From Chryseobacterium sp. CH25 (lineage in GTDB: Bacteria > Bacteroidota > Bacteroidia > Flavobacteriales > Weeksellaceae), in the NCBI RefSeq assembly GCF_004119455.1, contig NZ_NRQT01000015.1:1-64000 (forward strand): a stretch of DNA of 64,000 nt, in the 5' to 3' direction. Positions 1-7,400 of this stretch are shown here, piece after piece. Numbering within the stretch: position 1 is the first letter of the stretch; each line of letters opens with the position of its first letter. The translations under genes and the position numbers were made by a program. Under the pieces are notes generated by a model, which ran no database searches, was not told the DNA's origin, and was given only the letters and a program-made list of their open reading frames with translations.

Positions 1-20
1 ACCAGCTGAACTACCGGATC
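1..20 (-). tRNA. tRNA-Asp, 5' part only (cut by window edge)
   Basis: The 20 bases are identical to the 5' end (acceptor strand and D-arm start) of the complete tRNA-Asp just to the right. It is the second member of a tandem pair; the rest lies outside the window, so the anticodon is not visible. Confidence 0.75.
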
Positions 21-52
21 AATCTTTTTTAAAAGTAATTGAAAAACTTTTG

Positions 53-126
53 CGATCCGGACGGGACTCGAACCCGCGACCTCCGCCGTGACAGGGCGGC
101 ATTCTAACCAGCTGAACTACCGGATC
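53..126 (-). tRNA. tRNA-Asp (GTC)
   Basis: On the minus strand a 74-nt cloverleaf can be drawn. The acceptor stem GATCCGG pairs with CCGGATC, the discriminator is G, the anticodon loop is CTGTCAC with anticodon GTC (plus-strand 90-92), and the T-arm contains GGTTCGAGTCC. CCA is not encoded. A second copy follows immediately downstream. Confidence 0.95.
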
Positions 127-206
127 ATGTTTTTGTTTGAAAGAACGTCGTTTCTTTTTCGTGGTTGCAAAATTACACCTTTTTTTATTACCTGCAAATT
201 ATTTTC

Positions 207-237
207 AAAAAAATGCCTCCCAATCGCGGAAGGCATT
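207..237 (-). terminator. Terminator of trxA
   Basis: An inverted repeat (AATGCCT 212-218 with AGGCATT 231-237) lies 20 bases after the trxA stop. On the minus strand it is followed by a run of T. Confidence 0.7.
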
Positions 238-256
238 CATTATCAAATTTATTTTT

Positions 257-574
257 TTATAAGTGAGCGCTTAATTTTTCAGCGATTACCTCTTTTGGAG
301 CTACACCTACTAATTTATCTACTACTTCTCCGTTCTTAAAAATAAGAACTGTAGGGATATTTCTAATACCATACTGCATTGAAATTTCCTGGTTGTTGTC
401 TACATCCACTTTGCCTACTACTGCTTTTCCTTCAAAATCTGATGCTACTTCTTCGATGATTGGTCCTAGCGTTCTGCAAGGTCCACACCATACTGCCCAG
501 AAGTCAACTAAAACTGGTTTGTCTGATTTTAAAACCGTATCCTGGAATGAGCTGTCTGTAATTTCTAAAGCCAT
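257..574 (-). CDS. trxA: Thioredoxin
   Basis: A 105-residue single-domain thioredoxin with the usual family length. The redox site WCGPC is at residues 29-33 and the cis-proline motif RNIPT lies near residue 72. It is a cytosolic disulfide reductase that would be recycled by thioredoxin reductase, which is not in the window. No signal peptide is present. It stands alone, with its own terminator downstream and a TAnnTTTG box about 60 bases upstream. A plus-strand ORF over the same DNA is a shadow. Confidence 0.96.
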   Translation of the reverse strand: MALEITDSSFQDTVLKSDKPVLVDFWAVWCGPCRTLGPIIEEVASDFEGKAVVGKVDVDNNQEISMQYGIRNIPTVLIFKNGEVVDKLVGVAPKEVIAEKLSAHL

Positions 575-631
575 TTTTGTTTCTTTTATTTTAATTAATA
601 TTATTTTCCTGTTTCAATTCTATTGAGTGTT

Positions 632-639
632 CAAAATTA
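632..639 (-). promoter_or_regulatory. Possible trxA -7 box
   Basis: The minus strand reads TAATTTTG, matching the Bacteroidota -7 consensus TAnnTTTG, 58 bases upstream of the trxA start. No clear TTTG -33 box is seen. Confidence 0.4.
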
Positions 640-658
640 CGATTTTTACATCATAAGA

Positions 659-1834
659 CTATCTATGCTCAACATTAGTTTTTTCTATAGTATAGTCTTT
701 TGAAATCTCTTTTAAGGCATCCACCAATGCGTCTATATCAGCTTTTGTAGTTAAGTGGCTGAAAGAGATACGTAACGGCGTACAGTGATCCATTTCATCT
801 TCAGAAAGAACCATCATCATCACCATAGATGGCTTAGATGCTCCGGATGAACATGCACTTCCCTGGGAAATAGCAATACCTTTCATATCCAACTGCAAAC
901 CGATTAATGGGTTTTTATAAGGTAATAATGCACTTAAAACAGTATAAAGACTGTTTTCCTTCTCGGCACTTCTTCCGTTGAATTTTATCCCTTCTATTTC
1001 AGCAGATAATCTTTCGATAGCATAATCTTTAATTTCCTGCATATGCTGAGTATATTCACTCATATGATCCAGAGAAATTTCTAATGCCTTTCCAAGTCCT
1101 ACGATACCACAAACATTCTCAGTTCCGGCTCTCAAACTTCTTTCCTGAGGTCCGCCGGTAATAATTCCTTTTAGACCTGTTGATTTTCTGATGTACGCAA
1201 AACCTGAACCTTTTGGCCCGTGAAATTTATGGGCACTGCATGAAGCGAAATCTACAGGAATATCTGAGAAATCAAGGTTCATGTGAGCCATAGTCTGTAC
1301 AGTATCTGAATGGAAAAGAGCGTTATGCTCCTTACAAAGTAATGCTACTTTTTTAAGATCCATCAGATTCCCGATTTCATTGTTGGCATGCATTAAGCTT
1401 ACCAGAGTTTTCTTATCTGAAGCCTTTAATAATTCTTCTAATTTATTAAGGTCAATATCTCCTTTTTCGTTAGGACGGATATAATTTACTTCTACTCCTT
1501 TTCTCGCTTTCATATCCAGAATACTTTCAGAAACACATTTATGTTCTAAAGGTGAGCTGATGATTCTTTCTACTCCAAGGTGTTCTACCGAGGATTTGAT
1601 GATCATATTATTGGATTCTGTTCCACAAGAGGTGAAAATGATCTCAGCAGGAGTTACATGAAGATAGTCTGCAACCTGTCTTCTTACATTTTCAATAAGG
1701 ATTTTGGCTTCCTGTCCAAAGCTATGAGTTGAAGACGGGTTTCCGAAGTTCATCTTCATCGTACCAACCATTGCATCTATAACTTCTTCTGCAAGCGGAG
1801 TGGTTGCGGCATTATCTAAATATATTTTATCCAT
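659..1834 (-). CDS. Cysteine desulfurase, NifS/IscS type
   Basis: A PLP enzyme that takes sulfur from L-cysteine for Fe-S clusters or tRNA thiolation. From the chosen start (MDKIYLDNAATTP) it has 391 residues. The PLP-binding lysine is K203 in SAHKFHGPKG, the substrate-binding loop RAGTEN is near 236-240, and the catalytic cysteine is C328 in SQGSACSSG, the class I arrangement. An in-frame start 23 codons upstream would run into the neighbouring lipoprotein gene and gives a non-conserved extension, so it is rejected. No SUF or ISC scaffold gene is adjacent, so the exact sulfur acceptor cannot be read from context. Confidence 0.93.
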   Translation of the reverse strand: MDKIYLDNAATTPLAEEVIDAMVGTMKMNFGNPSSTHSFGQEAKILIENVRRQVADYLHVTPAEIIFTSCGTESNNMIIKSSVEHLGVERIISSPLEHKCVSESILDMKARKGVEVNYIRPNEKGDIDLNKLEELLKASDKKTLVSLMHANNEIGNLMDLKKVALLCKEHNALFHSDTVQTMAHMNLDFSDIPVDFASCSAHKFHGPKGSGFAYIRKSTGLKGIITGGPQERSLRAGTENVCGIVGLGKALEISLDHMSEYTQHMQEIKDYAIERLSAEIEGIKFNGRSAEKENSLYTVLSALLPYKNPLIGLQLDMKGIAISQGSACSSGASKPSMVMMMVLSEDEMDHCTPLRISFSHLTTKADIDALVDALKEISKDYTIEKTNVEHR

Positions 1835-1836
1835 TA

Positions 1837-2310
1837 TTATTTTGAATATTTTAATTCTACGGAAGTAAACTGGTAATTGGCAGGAACAGCAAAAACAAAC
1901 CAAGGATTGGAGATCACCTGAATTTCCATTCCACCGGAAGGTTCTCCAGCCGGAACTTCTACATACAGGACATTATTCTTTACAGATACCCCTTTAATCT
2001 CATTGATTGTATGACTACCTGATCTGAAGCTTCCCAGATTGTATACAACAACCTTCTTGTCTTTTGGAAATTTCGGATAATTGGAAGCAGCATCTTTTCC
2101 CTCTTCTACAAGTTGAAAACCAACTTTTCCTAAAGCAAGGTATTCTTTTTCATCTTTAATGATTCTGAAACCTGGCTGCTCTGCACCTCCCTGAGAGTTG
2201 GTTACAAGAAGTTCTGCTTTCTGCTGCATATCAGACAATTTTTGTTGAGATGTTGTTGTAGTTGCACAGCTCATCAGGACGGCTGTAAATGCAATTAACA
2301 GACTTTTCAT
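1837..2310 (-). CDS. PrcB-like lipoprotein
   Basis: A 157-residue exported protein. The N-terminus is a lipoprotein signal with lipobox LMSC (lipidated C15). The C-terminal half has the pattern of the PrcB C-terminal domain family: FPKDKKVVVYNLG, a glycine-serine turn GSFRSGSH, then VSVKNNVLYVEV. PrcB was named from a protease complex of Treponema denticola; the role here is unknown. The gene ends 2 bases before the cysteine desulfurase start, so the two are probably co-transcribed, but no functional link is obvious. Confidence 0.75.
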   Translation of the reverse strand: MKSLLIAFTAVLMSCATTTTSQQKLSDMQQKAELLVTNSQGGAEQPGFRIIKDEKEYLALGKVGFQLVEEGKDAASNYPKFPKDKKVVVYNLGSFRSGSHTINEIKGVSVKNNVLYVEVPAGEPSGGMEIQVISNPWFVFAVPANYQFTSVELKYSK

Positions 2311-2334
2311 TTTTTACACTTTTATCACCCAAAA

Positions 2335-2922
2335 TTAGTGAAAAAATTGGTAATGTCCCTCATTTGCCCATTTCAACATTGGCTTATCTCCGGAAGTATC
2401 ACCAAATGCAATAATTTTATCATACCTGGAATCGTTGATTTCTTCCTTTATTCTAACCAGTTTTTCTTTTCCGTTGCAATTTTTTCCGATAAAGTTTCCT
2501 GTGAAAACACCATTCTTGAACTCTGCCCGCGTAGAAACAAGCTGCATTTTCAATACCTCGGCAAAAGGTTTCACCCATATATCCAATGAAGCAGTTACCA
2601 ATAAACTCTGTGTATTATTCCTATCGATATTTTGAATAAAATCCAGCGCATTTTCCCTTACAATTTTAGGATAATGTAATTCAAAGAACTGTTTGGATTT
2701 CAATTCTATTTTTTCCTGAGTCTGTCCTTTTAGAATAGATCCGATAAAGCTTTTCTTCACCTTTTCTGTTTCTGCCAGCTTAAGCTTCAGCAGGATGAAA
2801 AGCGGCACATGTCTTAAAAATTGTATTCTATATTTTGTAGAATCGTAGAATTTAAGATACATAAACATGGTATCTTTATACGTCAGGGTTCCGTCAAAAT
2901 CAAAACAATACAACTTTTTCAT
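2335..2922 (-). CDS. HAD-IB family phosphatase, last gene of the polyprenyl-pentose operon
   Basis: A 195-residue HAD hydrolase of the PSPase-like IB subfamily. Motif I DFDGT has D8 and D10, motif II is LLVTAS near 107-112, and motif IV is GDTSGDKPML near 174. It starts 3 bases after the SDR gene and closes a four-gene operon. From that context I infer that it removes the 5-phosphate of polyprenyl-phosphoryl-phosphoribose, a step attributed in mycobacteria to an unrelated PAP2-like protein. The substrate is inference only; the fold assignment is firm. Confidence 0.85.
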   Translation of the reverse strand: MKKLYCFDFDGTLTYKDTMFMYLKFYDSTKYRIQFLRHVPLFILLKLKLAETEKVKKSFIGSILKGQTQEKIELKSKQFFELHYPKIVRENALDFIQNIDRNNTQSLLVTASLDIWVKPFAEVLKMQLVSTRAEFKNGVFTGNFIGKNCNGKEKLVRIKEEINDSRYDKIIAFGDTSGDKPMLKWANEGHYQFFH

Positions 2923-2925
2923 TTT

Positions 2926-3651
2926 TTAAAGCTTTAACTTTTTAAATATAAACTCAGGAATATTCCTGATAATCATCATAATAATACTCCAAATTGGCAA
3001 AACATAAGCCACATTCTTTTGTTTTTTGAACGCCTTATAAATACAAGCTGCTGCCTGCTTGGGAGTTGCTGTCAATTTAGGGTTTAAAGGCAGGCCTTCT
3101 GTCATTTTAGTCGCCATAAACCCAGGTTTTACCGTCAGTACATGTACTTTTTTACTGAAAAGGTAGTTTCGGAGTCCACTCAGATATGCTGTAAAAGCGG
3201 CTTTTGCACTTCCATAAATAAAATTACTCTGTCTTCCCCTATCTCCTGCCACTGATGAAAGTCCGATGATCGTTCCGGACCTTCTGCTTTCAAATTTATG
3301 GGCAAAATAGTTCATTACCGGAACCAGTTTGGAGTAATTGATATTAATAATACGCTCTGTATTCTTATTATCGTACAGCCCTTCTTCTGTTCCTTCACCT
3401 AAATATCCTACGGCACAAAATAATACATTTGAATTGATATAATCAAATTTGTTGTAATCAATTTCTTTCATCAGGTCCAGTTCTATCACTTCGGACTGCT
3501 GCAGAAATTTCACATCAATATGTCTTGCAAACCTTTCTGTAGTTTCTTTATTTGAGGTAAAAAGATAGATTTTTTCAAACTTTTCTCCTTCCTGAAGTGC
3601 TTTTTCCACAAAAGCCTGTGCCACTTCAGATGTACTTCCCAGAACTATCAT
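2926..3651 (-). CDS. SDR oxidoreductase, DprE2-like
   Basis: A 241-residue short-chain dehydrogenase with an unusual N-terminal nucleotide motif LGSTSEVAQ (4-12) and catalytic S132/S133, Y146 and K150 in SSVAGDRGRQ...YGSAK. The SSVAGDRxRxSNFxYGS block resembles mycobacterial DprE2, which reduces the 2-keto intermediate to decaprenyl-phosphoryl arabinose using NADH. A hydrophobic helix near the C-terminus suggests membrane association. The start overlaps the stop of the DprE1-like gene by one base (TAATG), which implies coupled translation. Confidence 0.87.
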   Translation of the reverse strand: MIVLGSTSEVAQAFVEKALQEGEKFEKIYLFTSNKETTERFARHIDVKFLQQSEVIELDLMKEIDYNKFDYINSNVLFCAVGYLGEGTEEGLYDNKNTERIININYSKLVPVMNYFAHKFESRRSGTIIGLSSVAGDRGRQSNFIYGSAKAAFTAYLSGLRNYLFSKKVHVLTVKPGFMATKMTEGLPLNPKLTATPKQAAACIYKAFKKQKNVAYVLPIWSIIMMIIRNIPEFIFKKLKL

Positions 3652-4973
3652 TATGAGTTGTTATTATTTAAAATTCTTTTGTGCTGTAAAGACACAAATT
3701 TAGGACTACGAATATTTTTCAGGTAATTGGTTAATGAGGATCTGCTCATGCTGTCTTTGGTAAGATAAATTCTTCCACCAAACTCCTGAACAATGCTGTC
3801 TAACTGTTCTACCAGCTTTTTCAATTTTGAATTGACTTTAAAATCCAACGCTAGTGTATACCCTTCTACAGGAAAAGAGTTATAGGCCTCCGGGTTATTC
3901 TTCCCAAAAAGTTTCAACACGGCTAAGAATGACCCGTTTCCGCTGTTGGCAATTGTTTCAAGGATTCTTTTCATTCCTTCTTTTCCGGCCTCTTTCGGAA
4001 TCACCATCTGATATTGTATAAAACCGGATTTCCCATAGATTTTATTCCATTCATTAATGGCATCTAACGGATAGAAAAATGTTTCATAATCAATAAAGTT
4101 CTTCACTTCTTTTTTGGATTGTTTTTTATAATACAGCCAATTGAAAATCTTTACCGTAAGGGCATTCAGTACAAATCCAGGAAAGTAAAAAGGAACAGTA
4201 GGCTGCAGTTTTTTCTTTAATCTTAAAGGAGTTTTTGCCATATTCTGAGGCAATTCATGTTGAAAAGCATGTTCTCCTCTCATCAGAATACTTCTTCCGA
4301 TATTTTTTCCTTTCTGAAGACAATCAATCCAGGCTACTGTATAGGTCCAGCTTTCGCTTTCATCAAACAGCTTAAAGATCTCATCAAGGTTGTCTGCTTT
4401 AATGCTTTCCTGACGGATATAAGCAGATTCTATATTTTTAAGCTTAAATTTTGCGGTCAGAATAATTCCAGTCAATCCCATTCCACCAATAGTAGCCCAG
4501 AATTTCTCTGAATTTTCTTCTCTTGAACAGGTAATAATTTCCCCACTCTCAACCATCAGCTTAAACTCAATCACATATTCTGAAAAGCAACCTTCTGCAT
4601 GGTGATTTTTTCCGTGTACATCGGAAGCAATAGCTCCTCCAACAGAAACAAATTTTGTTCCCGGAGTTACGTAAAGGAAGTATCCCTGTGGAACAGATAT
4701 TTCAAGAACATCCGAAAGTAATACCCCGGATTCACATTCTATGATTCCGTTCAGACGGTCAAAGCTGATAAATTTATTTAATTTTTTAGTGGAAAATATA
4801 CTTTCTCCCAACGAAGCATCTCCATAACATCTTCCGTTTCCTCTTGCAATAACTTCATTGTGATTGAGTACGAATTCTTTTATGTTTTTGAAGCTGTCTT
4901 CAGATCTCATTTCTTTTTCCACTACCGGGAAATTTCCCCAGTTTGTAACTTTCTGTGTGAAATTCGGCTTCAT
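3651..4973 (-). CDS. FAD-dependent oxidase, DprE1-like
   Basis: A 440-residue oxidase of the VAO type with an N-terminal FAD_binding_4 domain and a C-terminal ALO-like domain. The FAD loop ARGNGRCYGDASLGE is at 43-57, and GGAIASDVHGKNHH (112-125) strongly resembles DprE1 of mycobacteria, which oxidises the 2-OH of decaprenyl-phosphoryl ribose. By eye, M. tuberculosis K418 corresponds to K406 (TKDS) and the benzothiazinone-target C387 corresponds to A375 (TLALDF); the constant offset of 12 supports the register. It overlaps the UbiA gene by 4 bases. The protein is a little shorter than the mycobacterial enzyme because of a trimmed C-terminus. Confidence 0.88.
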   Translation of the reverse strand: MKPNFTQKVTNWGNFPVVEKEMRSEDSFKNIKEFVLNHNEVIARGNGRCYGDASLGESIFSTKKLNKFISFDRLNGIIECESGVLLSDVLEISVPQGYFLYVTPGTKFVSVGGAIASDVHGKNHHAEGCFSEYVIEFKLMVESGEIITCSREENSEKFWATIGGMGLTGIILTAKFKLKNIESAYIRQESIKADNLDEIFKLFDESESWTYTVAWIDCLQKGKNIGRSILMRGEHAFQHELPQNMAKTPLRLKKKLQPTVPFYFPGFVLNALTVKIFNWLYYKKQSKKEVKNFIDYETFFYPLDAINEWNKIYGKSGFIQYQMVIPKEAGKEGMKRILETIANSGNGSFLAVLKLFGKNNPEAYNSFPVEGYTLALDFKVNSKLKKLVEQLDSIVQEFGGRIYLTKDSMSRSSLTNYLKNIRSPKFVSLQHKRILNNNNS

Positions 4974-5857
4974 TTCTTAAAGTAAATTTGAATTAAAAAT
5001 GTGGCCACCCAAAGTAATAAAGTAACCTGTATATAACGGTCTCTGTACACAATTTTTGTGGGAGATTCTGTTCTGTTGTACACCAGTGTCTGCTGCAAAT
5101 ATCTTAAAAGAGCAAATACTACAAAAACAACGGTGTAAAAAACTCTTTGGTGGAATCTTGCCTGAACTTCAGGTGAAAGGGTAAACATCAGATAGCAGAC
5201 AATGGCCAGAGTAATGGAAATAGACAGTGCAATATCTGCAAACTGTACATTATAACCATCTAAAGCTTTTCTTGTTTTTCCCGAAACCTGAGCATTGATA
5301 AGCTCCCCTCTTCTCTTTCCTATGGCCAATACCAATGCCAGAACAAAAGTAAGTAAGATTGCCCATTGGGAAATGCTGATACCTGTAATGTAACCTCCTG
5401 CCAAAACACGAAGTACAAATCCTATGGCAATGATAAAGATATCAATGATTGGAACATGCTTCAATCTGAATGTATAAGCCAGATTCATCAGTACATAAAA
5501 AGCGATAATAGCTCCAAACTTCCATAACGGCTGATGAAAATACAACTGGGCAAAGCCAACGAAAGCAAAATCTGCAATTAAAAGCCCGATAAGAATTCCT
5601 ATTGCCGTAGATTTTGAAATTGCACCACTTGCCAGCGGACGCCTTCTTTTTTCAGGATGCTTTCTGTCTGCCTCAATATCGTTATAATCATTCAGAATAT
5701 AAACTACACTTGCTGCAAATGAAAAGATGATAAAAGCAAAGATACTTTTGGTAAGTAAATCAAGGTTGGTAATATTACCGGAAAAGAACAGAGGGACAAA
5801 TACAAAAAGGTTTTTCACCCATTGCTCCACACGGAGCAGTTTTAAATATTTTTTCAT
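4970..5857 (-). CDS. UbiA-family prenyltransferase, polyprenyl-phosphate phosphoribosyltransferase-like
   Basis: A 295-residue polytopic membrane protein of the UbiA family. The Mg/diphosphate motif NDYNDIEAD (N56, D57, D60, D64) is followed by RKHPEKRRRPLASG, as in mycobacterial Rv3806c, which joins PRPP to decaprenyl phosphate. A second region, DIFIIAIGFVLRVLAGG, corresponds to the second conserved cytoplasmic loop. It is the first gene of the operon with the DprE1-like, DprE2-like and HAD genes. Quinone or heme prenyltransferase is less likely given these partners. Confidence 0.87.
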   Translation of the reverse strand: MKKYLKLLRVEQWVKNLFVFVPLFFSGNITNLDLLTKSIFAFIIFSFAASVVYILNDYNDIEADRKHPEKRRRPLASGAISKSTAIGILIGLLIADFAFVGFAQLYFHQPLWKFGAIIAFYVLMNLAYTFRLKHVPIIDIFIIAIGFVLRVLAGGYITGISISQWAILLTFVLALVLAIGKRRGELINAQVSGKTRKALDGYNVQFADIALSISITLAIVCYLMFTLSPEVQARFHQRVFYTVVFVVFALLRYLQQTLVYNRTESPTKIVYRDRYIQVTLLLWVATFLIQIYFKK

Positions 5858-5913
5858 TTATGTTATTTCAATTACAAAAATAATAAATTCAAAATTGACA
5901 GGCATAAAAATAC

Positions 5914-5934
5914 AAAAAAAACCGCCGGGGCGGT
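5914..5934 (-). terminator. Terminator after the OmpA-like gene
   Basis: ACCGCC (5921-5926) pairs with GGCGGT (5929-5934). On the minus strand the hairpin is followed by seven T. It lies 31 bases after the stop at 5966. Confidence 0.85.
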
Positions 5935-5965
5935 CTTTTACGAAAATATTTATATGTTAAATTAA

Positions 5966-6655
5966 TTACTGTCCTTGCTTGGCATCGTTAATCATTTTCT
6001 CATTTGCAGTAATAGCGAATTCAACTCTTCTGTTTTTAGCTCTTCCTTCGTCTGTATCGTTGCTTGCAACCGGCATATTTTTACCTTCACCTTTAGTGAA
6101 CATTCTGCTTCCTGCCAATCCTTTTCCTACTAAATAAGCTTTTACAGCATCAGCTCTTCTCTGAGAAAGCGCCATGTTGTATGCATCTTTACCTACGCTG
6201 TCTGTGTGACCATAGATATTGATATTAGTATCTGGATTATCAACTAATACTTTAGCTAATTTATCTAAGTTATTTTGTGCAACAGAAGTAAGGTTTGAAG
6301 AGTCGAATGCAAAGTTTACGATACTTTCGTTCATCGTAACTTTAATACCATCTCCTACTCTTTCTACCTGAGCTCCTGGTAAAGTTTCTTTAATATCTCT
6401 TGCCTGCTTATCCATTTTGTTACCGATAACGTTACCTGCAACACCACCGATAATACCTCCTAATACAGCACCAATAGCACCGTTTCCTCCTTTTCCTACA
6501 TTGTTTCCAAGGATACCTCCTAATACAGCTCCTGAAGCTGCTCCTACAGCTGTACCTCTTTGTTGGTGATTTGAATTCTGAACTGCTTCACAACTTGTCA
6601 ATAATAATGCTGATGACAAGAAAAGAGCTCCTACGTATGTTTTAGTAAATTTCAT
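5966..6655 (-). CDS. OmpA-family lipoprotein with glycine zipper
   Basis: A 229-residue protein. The signal peptide ends in lipobox LLTSC (C22). Residues about 33-82 are a glycine zipper (GAASGAVLGGILG and similar), and residues about 115-220 form an OmpA/MotB peptidoglycan-binding domain with IYGHTDSVG and ALSQRRADAVKAYL. It probably sits in the outer membrane and contacts peptidoglycan through the C-terminal domain. It is followed by a strong terminator and preceded by the lipocalin-like gene, with a 26-base gap. Confidence 0.93.
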   Translation of the reverse strand: MKFTKTYVGALFLSSALLLTSCEAVQNSNHQQRGTAVGAASGAVLGGILGNNVGKGGNGAIGAVLGGIIGGVAGNVIGNKMDKQARDIKETLPGAQVERVGDGIKVTMNESIVNFAFDSSNLTSVAQNNLDKLAKVLVDNPDTNINIYGHTDSVGKDAYNMALSQRRADAVKAYLVGKGLAGSRMFTKGEGKNMPVASNDTDEGRAKNRRVEFAITANEKMINDAKQGQ

Positions 6656-6681
6656 TTTTTTAATCTTTTATGTTATTTAAA

Positions 6682-7173
6682 TTATTTCATTCCGGTTCTT
6701 TCGAAGTTGTAAACTACTTTTACACTTCCTCCTTCAAACGGAACGTCTTGCTGAAGAGAAAACTGATCTGTACTTTGGTTGATTACTGACAAAGTATAAC
6801 CTGCTACATTCTGTTTTGCTTTTGTACCTGCAAGAACTTTTTTAAACATAAATGTATCACCATTCTTGATTTCAAACTTGATAGGCTGTGTAATTGCCGG
6901 GCAGCTTCCTCCTCCATTCAGAGTGTAAGCACCAGTCCAGTTATTAGGAATTAATCTCCAGTGGCTTCCAACGAAACACTGCGCATCTGCCCCTTCGTCA
7001 AAAGGCTTAATTTTATACCCTTTATCGTAGTCTATGCTCACAATCTGCCAATCTCCTTTTAATTTAAGAAAATCTGCTCTCTGATTCTGAGATGTAGCTG
7101 CGTTATTCACAGAGGAACAAGACACTGCAAAAAGTGATGTTCCTAACATCCCTGCAAGTAGTAACTTTTTCAT
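6682..7173 (-). CDS. Lipocalin-like lipoprotein
   Basis: A 163-residue protein with lipobox AVSC (C19). The mature part starts with the lipocalin-like signature LKGDWQIVSIDYD and then alternates short beta strands, with two cysteines (QCF and GGSCP) that could form a disulfide. Lipocalin-like proteins of Bacteroidota are common periplasmic or surface lipoproteins of unknown ligand. The gene lies directly upstream of the OmpA-like gene in the same orientation. Confidence 0.8.
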   Translation of the reverse strand: MKKLLLAGMLGTSLFAVSCSSVNNAATSQNQRADFLKLKGDWQIVSIDYDKGYKIKPFDEGADAQCFVGSHWRLIPNNWTGAYTLNGGGSCPAITQPIKFEIKNGDTFMFKKVLAGTKAKQNVAGYTLSVINQSTDQFSLQQDVPFEGGSVKVVYNFERTGMK

Positions 7174-7240
7174 TTTGTTGTTTATTATTTTGTTACAATA
7201 AAGTTACAAAAAACCGTGCCAAAATTGAAATTAAAAAATA

Positions 7241-7262
7241 AAAAAATCCGAAAAATTTCGGA
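7241..7262 (-). terminator. Probable terminator of the subtilase gene
   Basis: TCCGAAA (7247-7253) pairs with TTTCGGA (7256-7262), with T-rich tracts on both strands. It is 138 bases after the minus-strand stop at 7401, so the transcript would have a long 3' tail. Confidence 0.6.
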
Positions 7263-7400
7263 CTTTTTTATTAGATATTTAAAAATGAATATTTTATCTG
7301 TTTTTCTGAAGATCATAAAAATGTCTCCTTATCAGGGTTTACCCTTTATATCTCGAAGTTTTTTATTAATATAACAGAGATACTCATCATTTATGAATCA

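Noticed and set aside
1835..1903. Longer N-terminus for the cysteine desulfurase
   Set aside because: The 23 extra residues overlap the lipoprotein gene and precede the conserved start MDKIYLDNAATTP.
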